Below are positions 1 to 9,711 of a stretch of 64,000 nt of DNA, one piece after another. Source of the DNA: Sphingomonas sp. (GTDB lineage Bacteria > Pseudomonadota > Alphaproteobacteria > Sphingomonadales > Sphingomonadaceae); assembly GCF_025363195.1 (NCBI RefSeq), contig NZ_JANYEK010000079.1, positions 1 through 64,000 of the forward strand, read 5' to 3'. Numbering within the stretch: position 1 is the first letter of the stretch; every line of letters begins with the position of its first letter. Made by a program: the position numbers and the translations under genes. The notes under the pieces were generated by a model. It was not told where the DNA came from and searched no databases. It saw only the letters and a list, made by a program, of their open reading frames with translations.

Positions 1-55
1 CGCCACCAGCATTCCCCCGCCCGCGCGTTAGAACGAGGTGGATTTGTCGCCTGTC

Positions 56-1405
56 CTACGCATGAAGATCATAGCTTTTCAACAAATCGTACAGGGTGGG
101 ACGGCTCACCCCGAGCAGCTTGGCGGTATTGGAGATGTTGCCGTCGGCGCGGGCCAGCGCGTTGTTGATCGCGCGGCGGTCGGCCATTTCGCGGATCGTG
201 CGCAGGTTGAGCGGTTCCGGTTCGGCATCTTCGGACAGATCGAGATCCAGCGCGGTGATCAGTTTGCCCTCGGCCATGATGACCGCGCGCTTCATGCGGT
301 TTTCCAGCTCCCGGACGTTTCCGGGCCAGCTCCATGCATCGATGGCGGCGCGCGCATCGGGCGACAGGCCGGTAACGGAAGACGCCATCTGCTTGGCGTA
401 CTTCTTGAGGAAATGCTGCGCGAGCAGCGCGGCATCGCCCGAGCGTTCGGCGAGCGAGGGAATACGCACGACGATCTCGGCGAGGCGATAATACAGATCC
501 TCGCGGAAAGCCCCGGAAGCGACCATCGCATCGACATCCTGATGCGTCGCGCAGACGATCCGCGTGTCGACGGCAATCGCCTTGCGCCCGCCGATTCGTT
601 CGATCACGCGCTCCTGCAGGAAGCGTAGCAGTTTGACCTGCAACGGCAGCGGAATGTCGCCCACTTCATCGAGGAACAAGGTGCCACCATGCGCCAGTTC
701 GATCTTGCCCTCGGTGGTTTTCACCGCACCCGTGAACGCGCCTTTTTCGTGTCCGAACAATTCGCTTTCTAGCAAGGTCTCGGGAATCGCGGCGCAGTTG
801 ATCGCGACGAACGCGCCTTTGCTGCGGGGTGAAGAATCATGCACGCCGCGCGCGAGCAATTCCTTGCCCGTGCCGCTCGCGCCGAGCAGCATCACCGATA
901 CATCGGCGTGCGCCACGCGCTCGATCGTGCGCGTCACCTTGAGCATTTCCGGCGCGGCGGTGATCATCCCGCCCAGTGCGGTGCCGCTGGTCTGTTCGGA
1001 GAGCCGCCGATTCTCCGCCTCCAGCGCGTGGACGTGGAAGGCGCGCGCGACGATCATGCCGAGCTGGTCGATGTCGATCGGCTTGGCATAGAAATCCCAG
1101 GCCCCGTCGGCGATCGCCTTCAGCGCACTGTCCCGTGCGCCATGCCCGGAGGCGACGATGACCTTGGTGTCCGGCTTCAGCCGCAGGATCTCGGCGAGCG
1201 TGGCAAAGCCCTCGGTCGTCCCGTCGGGGTCAGGGGGCAGGCCGAGATCGAGCGTGACGACATCGGGCTCCTCGGCGCGCACCGCATCCAGCGCGCTGGC
1301 GCGGTCGCTGGCGACCACCACGTCATAACCCTCATAGGCCCAGCGCAACTGGCGCTGCAGGCCGACATCGTCCTCGATGATCAACAATTTCGGCTTGGCG
1401 GTCAT
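56..1405 (-). CDS. prsR: PEP-CTERM-box response regulator PrsR (sigma-54 activator type)
   Basis: A 449-residue NtrC-type response regulator. Residues 1-125 form a receiver domain with the acidic pair EDD near position 11 and the likely phosphoacceptor Asp53 (TLDLGLP). An AAA+ domain follows with Walker A GASGTGKE, the sigma-54 contact loop GAFTGA and Walker B LFLDEVGD. The C-terminus carries a Fis-type helix-turn-helix (NISNTAKLLGVSRPTLYDLL). It should activate sigma-54 promoters of exopolysaccharide or PEP-CTERM protein genes when phosphorylated by PrsK. Its start overlaps the prsK stop by four bases, so the pair is one transcript. The fit to the PrsR family is close, but no target promoter could be assigned in this window. 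Confidence 0.9.
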   Translation of the reverse strand: MTAKPKLLIIEDDVGLQRQLRWAYEGYDVVVASDRASALDAVRAEEPDVVTLDLGLPPDPDGTTEGFATLAEILRLKPDTKVIVASGHGARDSALKAIADGAWDFYAKPIDIDQLGMIVARAFHVHALEAENRRLSEQTSGTALGGMITAAPEMLKVTRTIERVAHADVSVMLLGASGTGKELLARGVHDSSPRSKGAFVAINCAAIPETLLESELFGHEKGAFTGAVKTTEGKIELAHGGTLFLDEVGDIPLPLQVKLLRFLQERVIERIGGRKAIAVDTRIVCATHQDVDAMVASGAFREDLYYRLAEIVVRIPSLAERSGDAALLAQHFLKKYAKQMASSVTGLSPDARAAIDAWSWPGNVRELENRMKRAVIMAEGKLITALDLDLSEDAEPEPLNLRTIREMADRRAINNALARADGNISNTAKLLGVSRPTLYDLLKSYDLHA

Positions 1406-3480
1406 GCGGCCTGGTCCAGACGGAGGGTGGAATTCGCCGGCAGGAGCACGATGCGGAAATGGGTTCCCCCGGTTCCGCAGCTGCCCTCCCGGCTCGTGAC
1501 GGAGACGCTGCCGCCCATGCTTTGCGTCAATTGTCGCGCCTCGAACGCGCCGATGCCGAAGCCGCCGGGTTTCGACGAGACGAAAGGCTTGAACAATTTG
1601 TCGCGCAGGAAGCCGGGCGACATGCCGCAGCCGGTGTCGATCACGTCGATCGTCACCCGACCTCCATTGGGTCCGCCCTCATGGCCGACGGCAATCGTTA
1701 CCGGGTCGCTCGGCGCGCTCGCCTCGATCGCGTTCTGCAGCAGGTGGCCGAGCAATTGTTCCAGCCGCACGGGATCGGCATGGGCAAAAGCGGCCTTGCC
1801 CCTGGTGACGACCGGATGTTGCGCGCGGCGTCCCGCGGCGACGCGCTCCACCAGCGGCAGCACATCCACGCGCCGCAAATCCTCGCCCCGCGCGGTGTGG
1901 GTTTGCGACAGCCGCGCGAGCAGATCGTTCATCCGCCCGGCGGAATCCTGCAATGTGGCGATCATGTCGGCGCGAAATTCGGGATTGTCGGCATGGCGTT
2001 CGGCGTTGCGTGCGGTCAGCGTCAACTGGCTGACGAGGTTCTTGATGTCGTGCAGGATGAACGCGAAACGACGGTTGAATTCATCGAAACGCAGCCCTTC
2101 CGCCAACGCCTCCTGCGCCCGCGCCTCGGCGAGGTAGCTGGCGACCTGCCGCCCGGCGATCCGCAGCAGGTCGAAATCCTCCCAGTCGAGTGCCCGGTCG
2201 ATTGGTGGGCGCGCGAGCAGGATCGCGCCCTGCAACCGGTCGAGATGGACCAGCGGCACCAGCGCCCAGGCGCCAGGCAGGTCGATCATCCATTGCGGCA
2301 CGCTTGCGGCGTCCGGGGTCGTGGCGCTTTCCGCGCGCACGGAATCGAGTTCAACGATCCGACCTTCCTGGCCGAGATGCCGGGCGAGCATATCCTCGCC
2401 CACCGTCGTCGGCAGGTCTTCCGCGTTCCAGTTCCAGCGCGCGCCGATGCCCAAGGTCGTACCGTCCGGCACCAGCAGCAGACCAGCCGGAGAATCGGTC
2501 AAATCGGCCACCGCCTTCACGACGCGTTCGTCCAGCGCGACCGCGCTTTCGGGCTTGCCGAGCGTATCGGTAAACCGAATCCATTCGGCACGATAATCGT
2601 AGCGATGGCGGAACAGATGCTTGGCAAGTTTTACCTTGAGCCACGCTTTCAGCCACGGCGAAGACACCAAGGTCAGCGTTGCGGCGGTTGATCCGAATAC
2701 GAACGCCGTTTGCGCAATACGGGCATTCTCGCCGCTGATCCCGGCGATCGCGCTGGTCGCCAGCACCATCATCAGCAGATAGACGACCACGCCCGCCAAC
2801 GAGAGCGACTGCCAGGCGATCGAGCGCGAAAGCCGCAACGTCCAGTCGCCATTGCGCAGCACGGCGATGGCGAACAACGGCGCGAGCAACGCCATCGCCA
2901 CGCCGCGGATCGCGATAAGATAGACCATGGAACCGGTCGTCGCGTAGCGGATCGCGAAGATCACGAAATCCATGCCCCACATTGCCGCCAGCGCGATGAC
3001 GACCAGGCGGATACCTCCACGCGCCCGTGGTGCGACGGCGGCATAAAGGTGGTGGACCAGCACCAGCGCACTTACCGCAACCATCATGCGCAACAGGATG
3101 CGAGCCCGGTCGAGATCGGGCGTGGTCTCCGGGTCGATCGCCTCGACCATTACGATGCAGATGCCGGCCAGCAGGATAAATGCCACCGCGCCGTAGACGA
3201 AAGCGATCGCGCGGACGTGCGGCACCCCCCGGTCGCGGCGTACGAGCGCGAACATGAAACCCAGCCACGCAAGGTTGCGCATCGATTCCGCGACGCGCGC
3301 GGTGACGTCTCGCGCATCGATCCCGGCCACCGCCAATGCCCAGAGTGCGGTGGCGACCAAGGCGACGACGAAGGTCAGGCGTGGCAGAGCGGTGGTCGCG
3401 TCGCGCAATTGCGACAATGCGATCATGCAGAACAGCAAAGCCGCAAGCGCATGGCCCCAGAGAATGACGGTCATCGCCAT
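1402..3480 (-). CDS. prsK: PEP-CTERM system histidine kinase PrsK
   Basis: A 692-residue membrane kinase. Roughly the first 280 residues contain eight or nine hydrophobic spans, followed by a GAF-like sensory region and then a kinase core. The H-box is ILHDIKNLVSQLTL (about residue 480), and the ATPase domain shows N, G1 (VIDTGCGMSP) and G2 (GGFGIGAFEARQ) motifs. In the family, PrsK phosphorylates PrsR and links an envelope signal to exopolysaccharide and PEP-CTERM gene expression. It precedes prsR and overlaps it by four bases. The ATG at 3480 opens directly into the first membrane span. No exosortase gene lies in the window, so the rest of the locus should be to the left. Confidence 0.9.
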   Translation of the reverse strand: MAMTVILWGHALAALLFCMIALSQLRDATTALPRLTFVVALVATALWALAVAGIDARDVTARVAESMRNLAWLGFMFALVRRDRGVPHVRAIAFVYGAVAFILLAGICIVMVEAIDPETTPDLDRARILLRMMVAVSALVLVHHLYAAVAPRARGGIRLVVIALAAMWGMDFVIFAIRYATTGSMVYLIAIRGVAMALLAPLFAIAVLRNGDWTLRLSRSIAWQSLSLAGVVVYLLMMVLATSAIAGISGENARIAQTAFVFGSTAATLTLVSSPWLKAWLKVKLAKHLFRHRYDYRAEWIRFTDTLGKPESAVALDERVVKAVADLTDSPAGLLLVPDGTTLGIGARWNWNAEDLPTTVGEDMLARHLGQEGRIVELDSVRAESATTPDAASVPQWMIDLPGAWALVPLVHLDRLQGAILLARPPIDRALDWEDFDLLRIAGRQVASYLAEARAQEALAEGLRFDEFNRRFAFILHDIKNLVSQLTLTARNAERHADNPEFRADMIATLQDSAGRMNDLLARLSQTHTARGEDLRRVDVLPLVERVAAGRRAQHPVVTRGKAAFAHADPVRLEQLLGHLLQNAIEASAPSDPVTIAVGHEGGPNGGRVTIDVIDTGCGMSPGFLRDKLFKPFVSSKPGGFGIGAFEARQLTQSMGGSVSVTSREGSCGTGGTHFRIVLLPANSTLRLDQAA

Positions 3481-3502
3481 CTACTTCCTCACCATAGTCC
3501 AT

Positions 3503-3577
3503 GCGTTTCGAGCAAAGTCGAGAAACCGGTGCCGCGCGTGGCAAGCAGCATGTCTCGACTACGCTCGAACCGAACGG
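3503..3577. repeat. Intergenic inverted repeat, REP-like family copy 1
   Basis: Two imperfect inverted arms (3505-3523 and 3553-3570) carry the core TCGAGC...GTCGAGA and its reverse complement, followed by CCGAACGG. The element fills the gap between the sugar-transferase and prsK genes. The same core recurs at 56661-56727 and 57781-57851, so this is a dispersed family. Confidence 0.7.
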
Positions 3578-3619
3578 AGGTTGGTGGAGGAACGAGGGCC
3601 GGGAATCGGCGCTGTACAA

Positions 3620-5008
3620 TCATCGCGCCCCTTCCGGCCACAACACGACGCGGATCGTCTGCAATAGGATCAGCAGGTCGAGGAACGGCGAGTAATTCTT
3701 CGCGTAATACAGATCGTATTCCAGCTTCTGCCGACTGTCCTCGATCGATGCACCATAAGGGTAATTGATTTGCGCCCAGCCGGTAATGCCGGGCTTCACC
3801 ATATGGCGCTCGGCATAATAATTGAGCTGCTGTTCCAAATCGTCGACAAATTGCGGTCGTTCCGGGCGCGGGCCGACAAAGCTCATCTCGCCTTTCAGCA
3901 CGCTCCACGTCTGCGGCAGTTCGTCGATGCGGCATTTGCGGATCAGCCGACCGATACGGGTGATGCGCGGATCGTCCTTTTCCGCCCACACCGCCTTGCC
4001 GGTGACCTCGGCATCCTGGCGCATGGAACGCAATTTGATGCAATCAAACCCCACGCCGTACAGCCCGACGCGGCGCTGGCGATAGAAAGCCGGGCCTTTG
4101 CTTTCGAACTTGATGGCGATCGCGGTGAGGATGATCACCGGCGCCATCACGGTCAGCAGCACCGCACTGGCGACGATGTCGAACAGCCGCTTGAAGATGC
4201 TCGAAAGCATTCGGCCCGACGAGAAACCGTCGGAAAAGATCAGCCAACTCGGGTTGACGCTCTGCAGGTCGACCCGCCCCGTCTCGCGCTCGAGAAAGCT
4301 CGAAATTTCATTGACGTGGACGCCGGTCGTCCTGATGCGCAACAGATCCTTGAGCGGCAGGGCGTTCCGGCGCTCCTCCAGCGCGAGGACGACTTCGCTG
4401 GCGTTGAGCAACACGACATGATCGGCGAGGTTGTAGATCGCGTCGCGTGCGATCGCCTCGGGAATCACCCGCGCCGGCTCGCTCATCGATACATAGCCGA
4501 CCACGACGAAGCCCGCGCCGGGTGTCTGCCCCAATGCCTTCAGCCGCGCGGCGCGTGCGCCCGCGCCAAGCACGACGACGCGGCGTTTGAACGCCTGACC
4601 ACCGATCATCTTGCCGAGAAGCACACGCAGCGTGAACACCAAGATGACCGCGACCGGCATCGAATATAGCAGGTTTGAACGCCAGAAGGTCATGCCCGGC
4701 ATCACGAAATAGATCACGCTGAGCAGGATTACGCCGAGCGACACGGCGACCAGGATGCGCGCGGCGGCGTGGCGCAGCGATTGCAGCGACGTTGCCCCGT
4801 ACACGCCGACTGCGATCATCGCCATTTCCAGGCTCGCGGCGAAGCTCAGCAATTGCGGAATGCGGGTCGGGATCGGTTCGACCGCCATGCCGATTTGCCC
4901 GGCGCGATAGACCCAGCCGAATTCGGCTGCGGCGACCAGCAACATGATGTCGAACAGCCCGAGCATCAGCACGGCATGCGGCACGTAATGCTTGAACAGC
5001 CTGATCAT
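3620..5008 (-). CDS. TIGR03013-type PEP-CTERM/XrtA sugar transferase
   Basis: A 462-residue membrane enzyme expected to put the first sugar phosphate of an exopolysaccharide repeat unit on undecaprenyl phosphate. About five hydrophobic spans occupy residues 1-135. A nucleotide-binding-like domain begins near VVVLGAGARAARL. The C-terminal 200 residues are a bacterial sugar transferase domain with a membrane helix, KFESKGPAFYRQRRVG, KLRSMR, the RKCRIDELPQ motif and FVGPRPERPQF. It sits upstream of prsK and prsR on the same strand and diverges from the GDP-mannose gene, which fits an exopolysaccharide locus. The exact sugar substrate cannot be read from the sequence. Confidence 0.88.
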   Translation of the reverse strand: MIRLFKHYVPHAVLMLGLFDIMLLVAAAEFGWVYRAGQIGMAVEPIPTRIPQLLSFAASLEMAMIAVGVYGATSLQSLRHAAARILVAVSLGVILLSVIYFVMPGMTFWRSNLLYSMPVAVILVFTLRVLLGKMIGGQAFKRRVVVLGAGARAARLKALGQTPGAGFVVVGYVSMSEPARVIPEAIARDAIYNLADHVVLLNASEVVLALEERRNALPLKDLLRIRTTGVHVNEISSFLERETGRVDLQSVNPSWLIFSDGFSSGRMLSSIFKRLFDIVASAVLLTVMAPVIILTAIAIKFESKGPAFYRQRRVGLYGVGFDCIKLRSMRQDAEVTGKAVWAEKDDPRITRIGRLIRKCRIDELPQTWSVLKGEMSFVGPRPERPQFVDDLEQQLNYYAERHMVKPGITGWAQINYPYGASIEDSRQKLEYDLYYAKNYSPFLDLLILLQTIRVVLWPEGAR

Positions 5009-5191
5009 GATCGTCTCGCTCTTCGCCAGCGCACTGTAAATTTTTCCGACATGTGGAAAGTGCTGTCGCAGAAATTGACAAACAAACCTTGAACACGTCG
5101 AAAAGCGATGGGATCGGGGATCGCTCTTGATCGAGAGCAGTTTCGTATTCGCGCGACCGCGACTACAGACGGCGCAACAGAAGGATTCCCC

Positions 5192-6247
5192 ATGCCGCTT
5201 TCCCGACCGATCGTTCCTGTCATTCTATCGGGCGGATCGGGTACGCGGTTATGGCCGATGTCGCGGCCCGAAAGTCCCAAGCAGATGCTCGCGCTGACCG
5301 CCGCGGAGACGATGCTGCAATTGACCGCGACCCGCGCAACGGGCGAACGCTTCGCGGCCCCCATCGTCGTTGCCAACGCGCGCCATGCCGACATGATCGA
5401 CGAGCAGTTGGATGCGGTGGGTGCTTCGGCGCAATCGGTGATCCTGGAACCCGCCGGGCGCAACACGGCACCGGCCATCGCGCTTGCCGCCATCGCCGCC
5501 GGGGGTGGGGAGGATGCTTTGCTGGTGATGCCGTCCGATCATGTGATCGACGATGTCGCCGCTTTCCACGCCGCGATCCACGCCGCGATGCCGATGGTCG
5601 AGGCTGGCTGGCTGGTGACGTTCGGCATCGCGCCGGATGCGCCGGAAACGGGGTACGGCTATATCCAGGTCGGCGAGGAGATCGCGCCCGGCGTCAACCG
5701 CGTTGCCCGGTTCGTCGAGAAGCCGTCTCGTGATAAGGCGGAGGCGATGGTCGCGGCCGGCGATCACGCCTGGAACGGTGGTATCTTTCTGTTTCGCGCC
5801 GATGCCTATTTGGCGGCATTGTCGGATTATGCGCCCGATATGCTGTCCGCGTGCCAGGCGGCGATGGCGAAGGCGCGGCATGAGGGGCAACGCCTGTTCC
5901 CCGATGCCGCGACATTCGCGCAATCGCCATCGGATTCGATCGATTATGCGGTGATGGAGAAGGCCGAGCGGGTCGCCGTCGTGCCGGTCAGCATGGGTTG
6001 GAGCGATGTCGGCAGTTGGGATGCGCTGCATGCGATCAGCGCGCGCGACGGCGACGGAAACGCACATCATGGTGACGTGGTGGCGATCGACACGGTCAAT
6101 TGCCTGGTGCGCAGCGACGGCGTTCGCATCGCGATGGTCGGGGTGGCGGATCTGATCGTCGTGGCGAGTGGCAACGATGTGCTCATCCTGCCGCGCGGGC
6201 GCAGCCAGGAGGTCAAGAAGCTGACCGAGGCGATGAAGAAGCGATAG
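5192..6247 (+). CDS. manC: Mannose-1-phosphate guanylyltransferase
   Basis: A 351-residue nucleotidyltransferase that makes GDP-mannose from GTP and mannose-1-phosphate for polysaccharide synthesis. The signature ILSGGSGTRLWPMSRPESPK is at residues 9-28 and EPAGRNTAPAIALAA, MPSDH, FVEKP and WNGGIF follow. The long form with a C-terminal phosphomannose isomerase cupin is absent, so this is the single-function type. The open frame extends back to 5108, but the ATG at 5192 has AAGGA just upstream and begins at the conserved core. It diverges from the sugar-transferase gene across a 183-base gap that must hold both promoters. Confidence 0.9.
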   Translation: MPLSRPIVPVILSGGSGTRLWPMSRPESPKQMLALTAAETMLQLTATRATGERFAAPIVVANARHADMIDEQLDAVGASAQSVILEPAGRNTAPAIALAAIAAGGGEDALLVMPSDHVIDDVAAFHAAIHAAMPMVEAGWLVTFGIAPDAPETGYGYIQVGEEIAPGVNRVARFVEKPSRDKAEAMVAAGDHAWNGGIFLFRADAYLAALSDYAPDMLSACQAAMAKARHEGQRLFPDAATFAQSPSDSIDYAVMEKAERVAVVPVSMGWSDVGSWDALHAISARDGDGNAHHGDVVAIDTVNCLVRSDGVRIAMVGVADLIVVASGNDVLILPRGRSQEVKKLTEAMKKR

Positions 6248-6430
6248 ATCAGGGTCGATCCCGGGGCCGGCGCTACATTTGCATTTTAAATATATTCATC
6301 GTCTTTTTGCCGGCAGGTTCGGGTCTGAAGCGACCTTGCATCCGCATCTGACGCTGCCACTGGAGTTGATCGGTGATCCGCGGGACGCGCCGCTCGCCAG
6401 ACGCCTGGCGGCCGTCCGTTTTGCCACTGG

Positions 6431-8299
6431 TCAGGCCATCAGCGCTTCGCATTGGTCGAGCGTATCCTTGAAGGTCGCGACGATCGCCCGATACGGTGCG
6501 GCACTCGCCATATCGAGGCCTGCGCGCTTCAGGATATCGACCGGATAGTCCGATCCGCCAGACTTCAGGACGCTCAGATAATTATCGCGCTCCTTCGCGC
6601 CGCCTTTGAGAATCTCCCGTGCGAAATAGGATGCCGCCGAGATGCAGGTGGCATATTGATAGACGTAGAAGCTGTTGTAAAAATGCGGGATATACCCCCA
6701 TTCCGCGCCATAGCTGTCGGCCACTGTGACCTTCGGCCCGTGATACCGGCGCAGCAGGTCGAGGAAGATCTTGCTCAAACTCTCGCCCGAAAGGCCCTCG
6801 CCGGCCTCTGTCTTGTCGTGCACCGCAAGTTCGAATTCGGCGAGCATCGTCTGGCGGAAATAGGTGCCGCGAATGCTCTCCAACTGCTGGCCGAGATAGA
6901 AGAGTTTCTCTTCCTTCGTCTTGGCCTTGGCGACCATGTACGCCGCGAGCAGCAACTCGTTGCAGGTCGAGGCGATCTCGGCGAGGAAGATCGGGTAATC
7001 CGATTTGTCGTAGACCTGATTTTTGTTGGCGAGCAGGCTGTGCATCGCATGGCCCCATTCATGGGCGTACGTCGTCAGCCCCTGATAATTTTCGCCGAGG
7101 TTGAGCAGCAGATACGGATGCACGTCATACGCCGCGGCGGGGTTCATATACGCACCGGATTTCTTGCCTGGACGGGGCAGGGGGTCCATCCACTTCGCCG
7201 CCGAGGCCGTGGCGAACATCGCGGCATATTCCGGCCCGAGCGGCTTCAGCGCCGCGATCGTGACGTCGCGCATCTCCGGCACCGTCACCGTCTTGTCGAG
7301 CGCGACGAGCGGCGGATAGAGATCGTAATAGGCCATGTCGGGCAGCTTGAGCAGGCGGCGCCGCAGTTCGAAATAACGGTGGAGCTGCGGCAGCCCGGTA
7401 TTGGTTTCCTTGACGAGGCTGCGATACACCGCTTCCGGCATGTTGTTGCCGGACAGGTACATGGCAAGCGACGTCGGGTATTTGCGCGCCTTCTTCTCGA
7501 ATACGTCGGCCTTCACATGGCTGAGATATGCAGCGCCGAGCGAACTCTGGAACCTGCCATACTCGGCCCAGAAGGTGTCGAAGACGAGCTTGCGGTCGGC
7601 CCGTGCCGGTGCATCGCGGTTGAGCGTGTAGGCCTGATCGTCGAGCCGTACCGTCTTGCCGGTGGAGAGCGTGATGCTCGGCCACGGAATGTCCGACGCG
7701 ACCAGTTGCGAGCGGATGTCGCCGGGCCCCGAAAACGGCGCGGAGGCGCCGGCGAGCAACGTCTCGCCCTCGGGCGACAGGGTATGGGCCGCCTGCCGCA
7801 GCACGTTGGCGAGGTAGAAATCGAAGCGCTTCTTCAACACCGCATTGTCGGCCACGAAACGCTCGATCTTCGCGCTGCCGACGGTGAGCAGTTCCGGCGA
7901 TATCCACGACGTCGCCTCGCCGAACGCGGTGTACAGGTCGATCGCCTGCGCCTGCTTTTCCTGATTGGCGGAAATACGCACGTCCGCATCGCTCTTCAGG
8001 CTGATATACGTAAAGATACGCCCGATCGTGCGGCCGAGATCGGATTGCGCGACCAGAGCGGAAGCCAGCGCATCGGCGTTCTGGCCGAGCGTGCCGCGAT
8101 ATTTGGCGAGCCCCGGCACAGCGGCCAGAGCGGCCTTGCGCGCCGCATCCCAGGCGGCATCGTCGGCGTAAAGATCGCGCAAATCCCACGCTGCCGCATC
8201 GGGCGCGGAGGCCTTGTCCTGCGCCCAGACGGGCATCGCCGAGACAAGCGTGGCGAAGGTCGCGACGACGATGGCTTCGCGGCGGTTCAGGGCGGTCAT
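6431..8299 (-). CDS. pepF: Oligoendopeptidase F-type M3 metallopeptidase, exported
   Basis: A 622-residue M3 zinc peptidase that would cut short peptides. The zinc motif HEWGH occurs in YAHEWGHAMH near residue 412, and the downstream Glu ligand is in the IASTCNE segment (the family pattern). The N-terminus NRREAIVVATFATLVSAMPVWAQ is a signal peptide with twin Arg and a signal peptidase I-like AQ end, so the protein is probably periplasmic rather than cytosolic as in classical PepF. It follows the branched-chain dehydrogenase genes on the same strand after a 74-base gap and could be co-transcribed. Family assignment is strong; the natural peptide substrates are unknown. Confidence 0.88.
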   Translation of the reverse strand: MTALNRREAIVVATFATLVSAMPVWAQDKASAPDAAAWDLRDLYADDAAWDAARKAALAAVPGLAKYRGTLGQNADALASALVAQSDLGRTIGRIFTYISLKSDADVRISANQEKQAQAIDLYTAFGEATSWISPELLTVGSAKIERFVADNAVLKKRFDFYLANVLRQAAHTLSPEGETLLAGASAPFSGPGDIRSQLVASDIPWPSITLSTGKTVRLDDQAYTLNRDAPARADRKLVFDTFWAEYGRFQSSLGAAYLSHVKADVFEKKARKYPTSLAMYLSGNNMPEAVYRSLVKETNTGLPQLHRYFELRRRLLKLPDMAYYDLYPPLVALDKTVTVPEMRDVTIAALKPLGPEYAAMFATASAAKWMDPLPRPGKKSGAYMNPAAAYDVHPYLLLNLGENYQGLTTYAHEWGHAMHSLLANKNQVYDKSDYPIFLAEIASTCNELLLAAYMVAKAKTKEEKLFYLGQQLESIRGTYFRQTMLAEFELAVHDKTEAGEGLSGESLSKIFLDLLRRYHGPKVTVADSYGAEWGYIPHFYNSFYVYQYATCISAASYFAREILKGGAKERDNYLSVLKSGGSDYPVDILKRAGLDMASAAPYRAIVATFKDTLDQCEALMA

Positions 8300-8373
8300 T
8301 CGGGCACCTCGAAAAGGTCAGTCGGATCGCCGCCACTGTGTCGCGCTTCCGGCGCCAAGGGAAGGGGCGGCCG

Positions 8374-9711
8374 TCAGTCCGCGAACAGCAGCACCGGCGT
8401 TTCGAGATATTTCTTCAGCGCCTGAACATAGCTTGCCGCATCCCAGCCATCGACGACGCGGTGGTCGCACGAGATGGACAGGTTCATCAGTTTCGCCCGA
8501 ATGATATCGTCGCCCCGGAACATCGGACGTTCGACGATCTTGTTCGGCCCGATGATCGCCACTTCCGGGCGGTTGATGACCGGGGTGGTCGCGATGCCGC
8601 CAAGCGGCCCGAGCGAGGTGATCGTCAGCGTGGATCCGCTGAGTTCGGCGCTCGTCGCTTTGCCGGTGCGCGCGGCTTCTGCGAGACGACCGATCTCGGT
8701 GGCGAGTTGCCAGACGTTGCGGTCCTGCGCGTCGCGGATCACCGGCACCATCAACCCGGCATCGGTCTGTGTCGCCATGCCGAGATGGACGCTGCCATAG
8801 CGCGTGACCACGCCCGCCTCGTCGTCATAGCGCGCATTGATCATCGGGAAATCGGGGATCGCCTTGCAGATCGCGACGATCATCAACGGCAGCATCGTAA
8901 GCTTGGGCCGGCCACCGCGATTGGCGTTCAGGTCGGCGCGCATGTCCTCCAGCGCGGTGACGTCGATTTCCTCGACATAGGTGAAGTGCGGAATCGCGCG
9001 CTTCGAGGCGGCCATGTTCTCGGCGATGCGGCGACGCATGCCGATGACCTTGATCGGTACGTCGGCGCGCGCCTTGCTGGCGTGCGGAGCGTGATAACCC
9101 TGGCCCGAGCCATAGCGCAGAAACGCGTCGAGATCGGCGTGGCGGACGCGATCGGTTTCGGTCTTCACCTGCGCAAGGTCGATGCCGAGATCCGCCGCAC
9201 GGGCGCGGACGGCGGGCGAGGCGAGGGCCTTTAAATCCTCCCCGGCACGGGGAGGGGGACCATTCGCCACTTCCGGCGCATGGTGGAGGGGGGCCTCAAC
9301 CGAGATATTCGCTTGCGGCGCGCCTCCACCGGCTTCGCCGATCCCCCTTCCCGTGCCGCGAAGGATCTGTGTTTCGTCGACACCAGGATTTTCCGCTTCA
9401 TATTGCTCGGCGGTTTCGGCCTGAGCGCGCGTTTCCGGCGCGGCCTGAACGCCGCCATCCGCTTCAGCGGCATCCGTCTCGATAATCACCAACGCCGCGC
9501 CGATCGACACTTGATCGCCGACCTCGCCGGCCAGTTCGACCACGATGCCAGACACCGGCGATTCCATCTCCACGGTGGCCTTGTCGGTCATCATGTCAGC
9601 AATCTGCTGGTCTTCCTCGATCCGGTCGCCGACGGCGACGTGCCAGGCGACGATCTCCGCCTCGGAAATGCCTTCGCCGATATCGGGGAGCTTGAAGGTG
9701 AAGCGTGCCAT
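8374..9711 (-). CDS. bkdB: Branched-chain 2-oxoacid dehydrogenase E2 (lipoamide acyltransferase)
   Basis: A 445-residue E2 core protein. The lipoyl domain has its lipoylated Lys in MMTDKATVEME. A subunit-binding domain begins LASPAVRARAADLGIDL, and the catalytic domain ends with the active-site motif CDHRVVDGWDAA. The enzyme transfers acyl groups from lipoyl to CoA in the branched-chain complex. The open frame starts at 9774, but the ATG at 9711 opens the conserved MARFTFKLPDIGEG and shares one base with the E1 beta stop. The linker before the binding domain is encoded by an inverted pair of a REP-like DNA element (9235-9366), which is unusual. An E3 gene is not next to it. Confidence 0.92.
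   Translation of the reverse strand: MARFTFKLPDIGEGISEAEIVAWHVAVGDRIEEDQQIADMMTDKATVEMESPVSGIVVELAGEVGDQVSIGAALVIIETDAAEADGGVQAAPETRAQAETAEQYEAENPGVDETQILRGTGRGIGEAGGGAPQANISVEAPLHHAPEVANGPPPRAGEDLKALASPAVRARAADLGIDLAQVKTETDRVRHADLDAFLRYGSGQGYHAPHASKARADVPIKVIGMRRRIAENMAASKRAIPHFTYVEEIDVTALEDMRADLNANRGGRPKLTMLPLMIVAICKAIPDFPMINARYDDEAGVVTRYGSVHLGMATQTDAGLMVPVIRDAQDRNVWQLATEIGRLAEAARTGKATSAELSGSTLTITSLGPLGGIATTPVINRPEVAIIGPNKIVERPMFRGDDIIRAKLMNLSISCDHRVVDGWDAASYVQALKKYLETPVLLFAD
9235..9366. repeat. Inverted pair of a REP-like element inside the E2 linker codons
   Basis: Copy one (9235-9294) reads ATCCTCCCCGGCACGGGGAG then a run ending GGTGGAGGGG. Copy two (9319-9366) is the same element on the opposite strand: reversed, it begins ATCCTTCGCGGCACGGGAAG and ends GCCGGTGGAGGCG. 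Such elements are normally intergenic in sphingomonads. Here the open frame passes through both copies and encodes the E2 linker. Confidence 0.65.

Noticed and set aside
5009..5191. Sigma-54 promoter for the exopolysaccharide genes next to PrsR
   Set aside because: No GG-N10-GC arrangement of the TGGCAC...TTGC type was found on either strand of this gap.
6395..6410. CGCCAG/CTGGCG stem as a terminator between manC and pepF
   Set aside because: Only six base pairs, and the following T run is short; insufficient to call.
6452..8425. A 657-codon open frame opposite the oligopeptidase gene
   Set aside because: Antisense to a motif-complete M3 peptidase; composition typical of shadow frames in GC-rich DNA.
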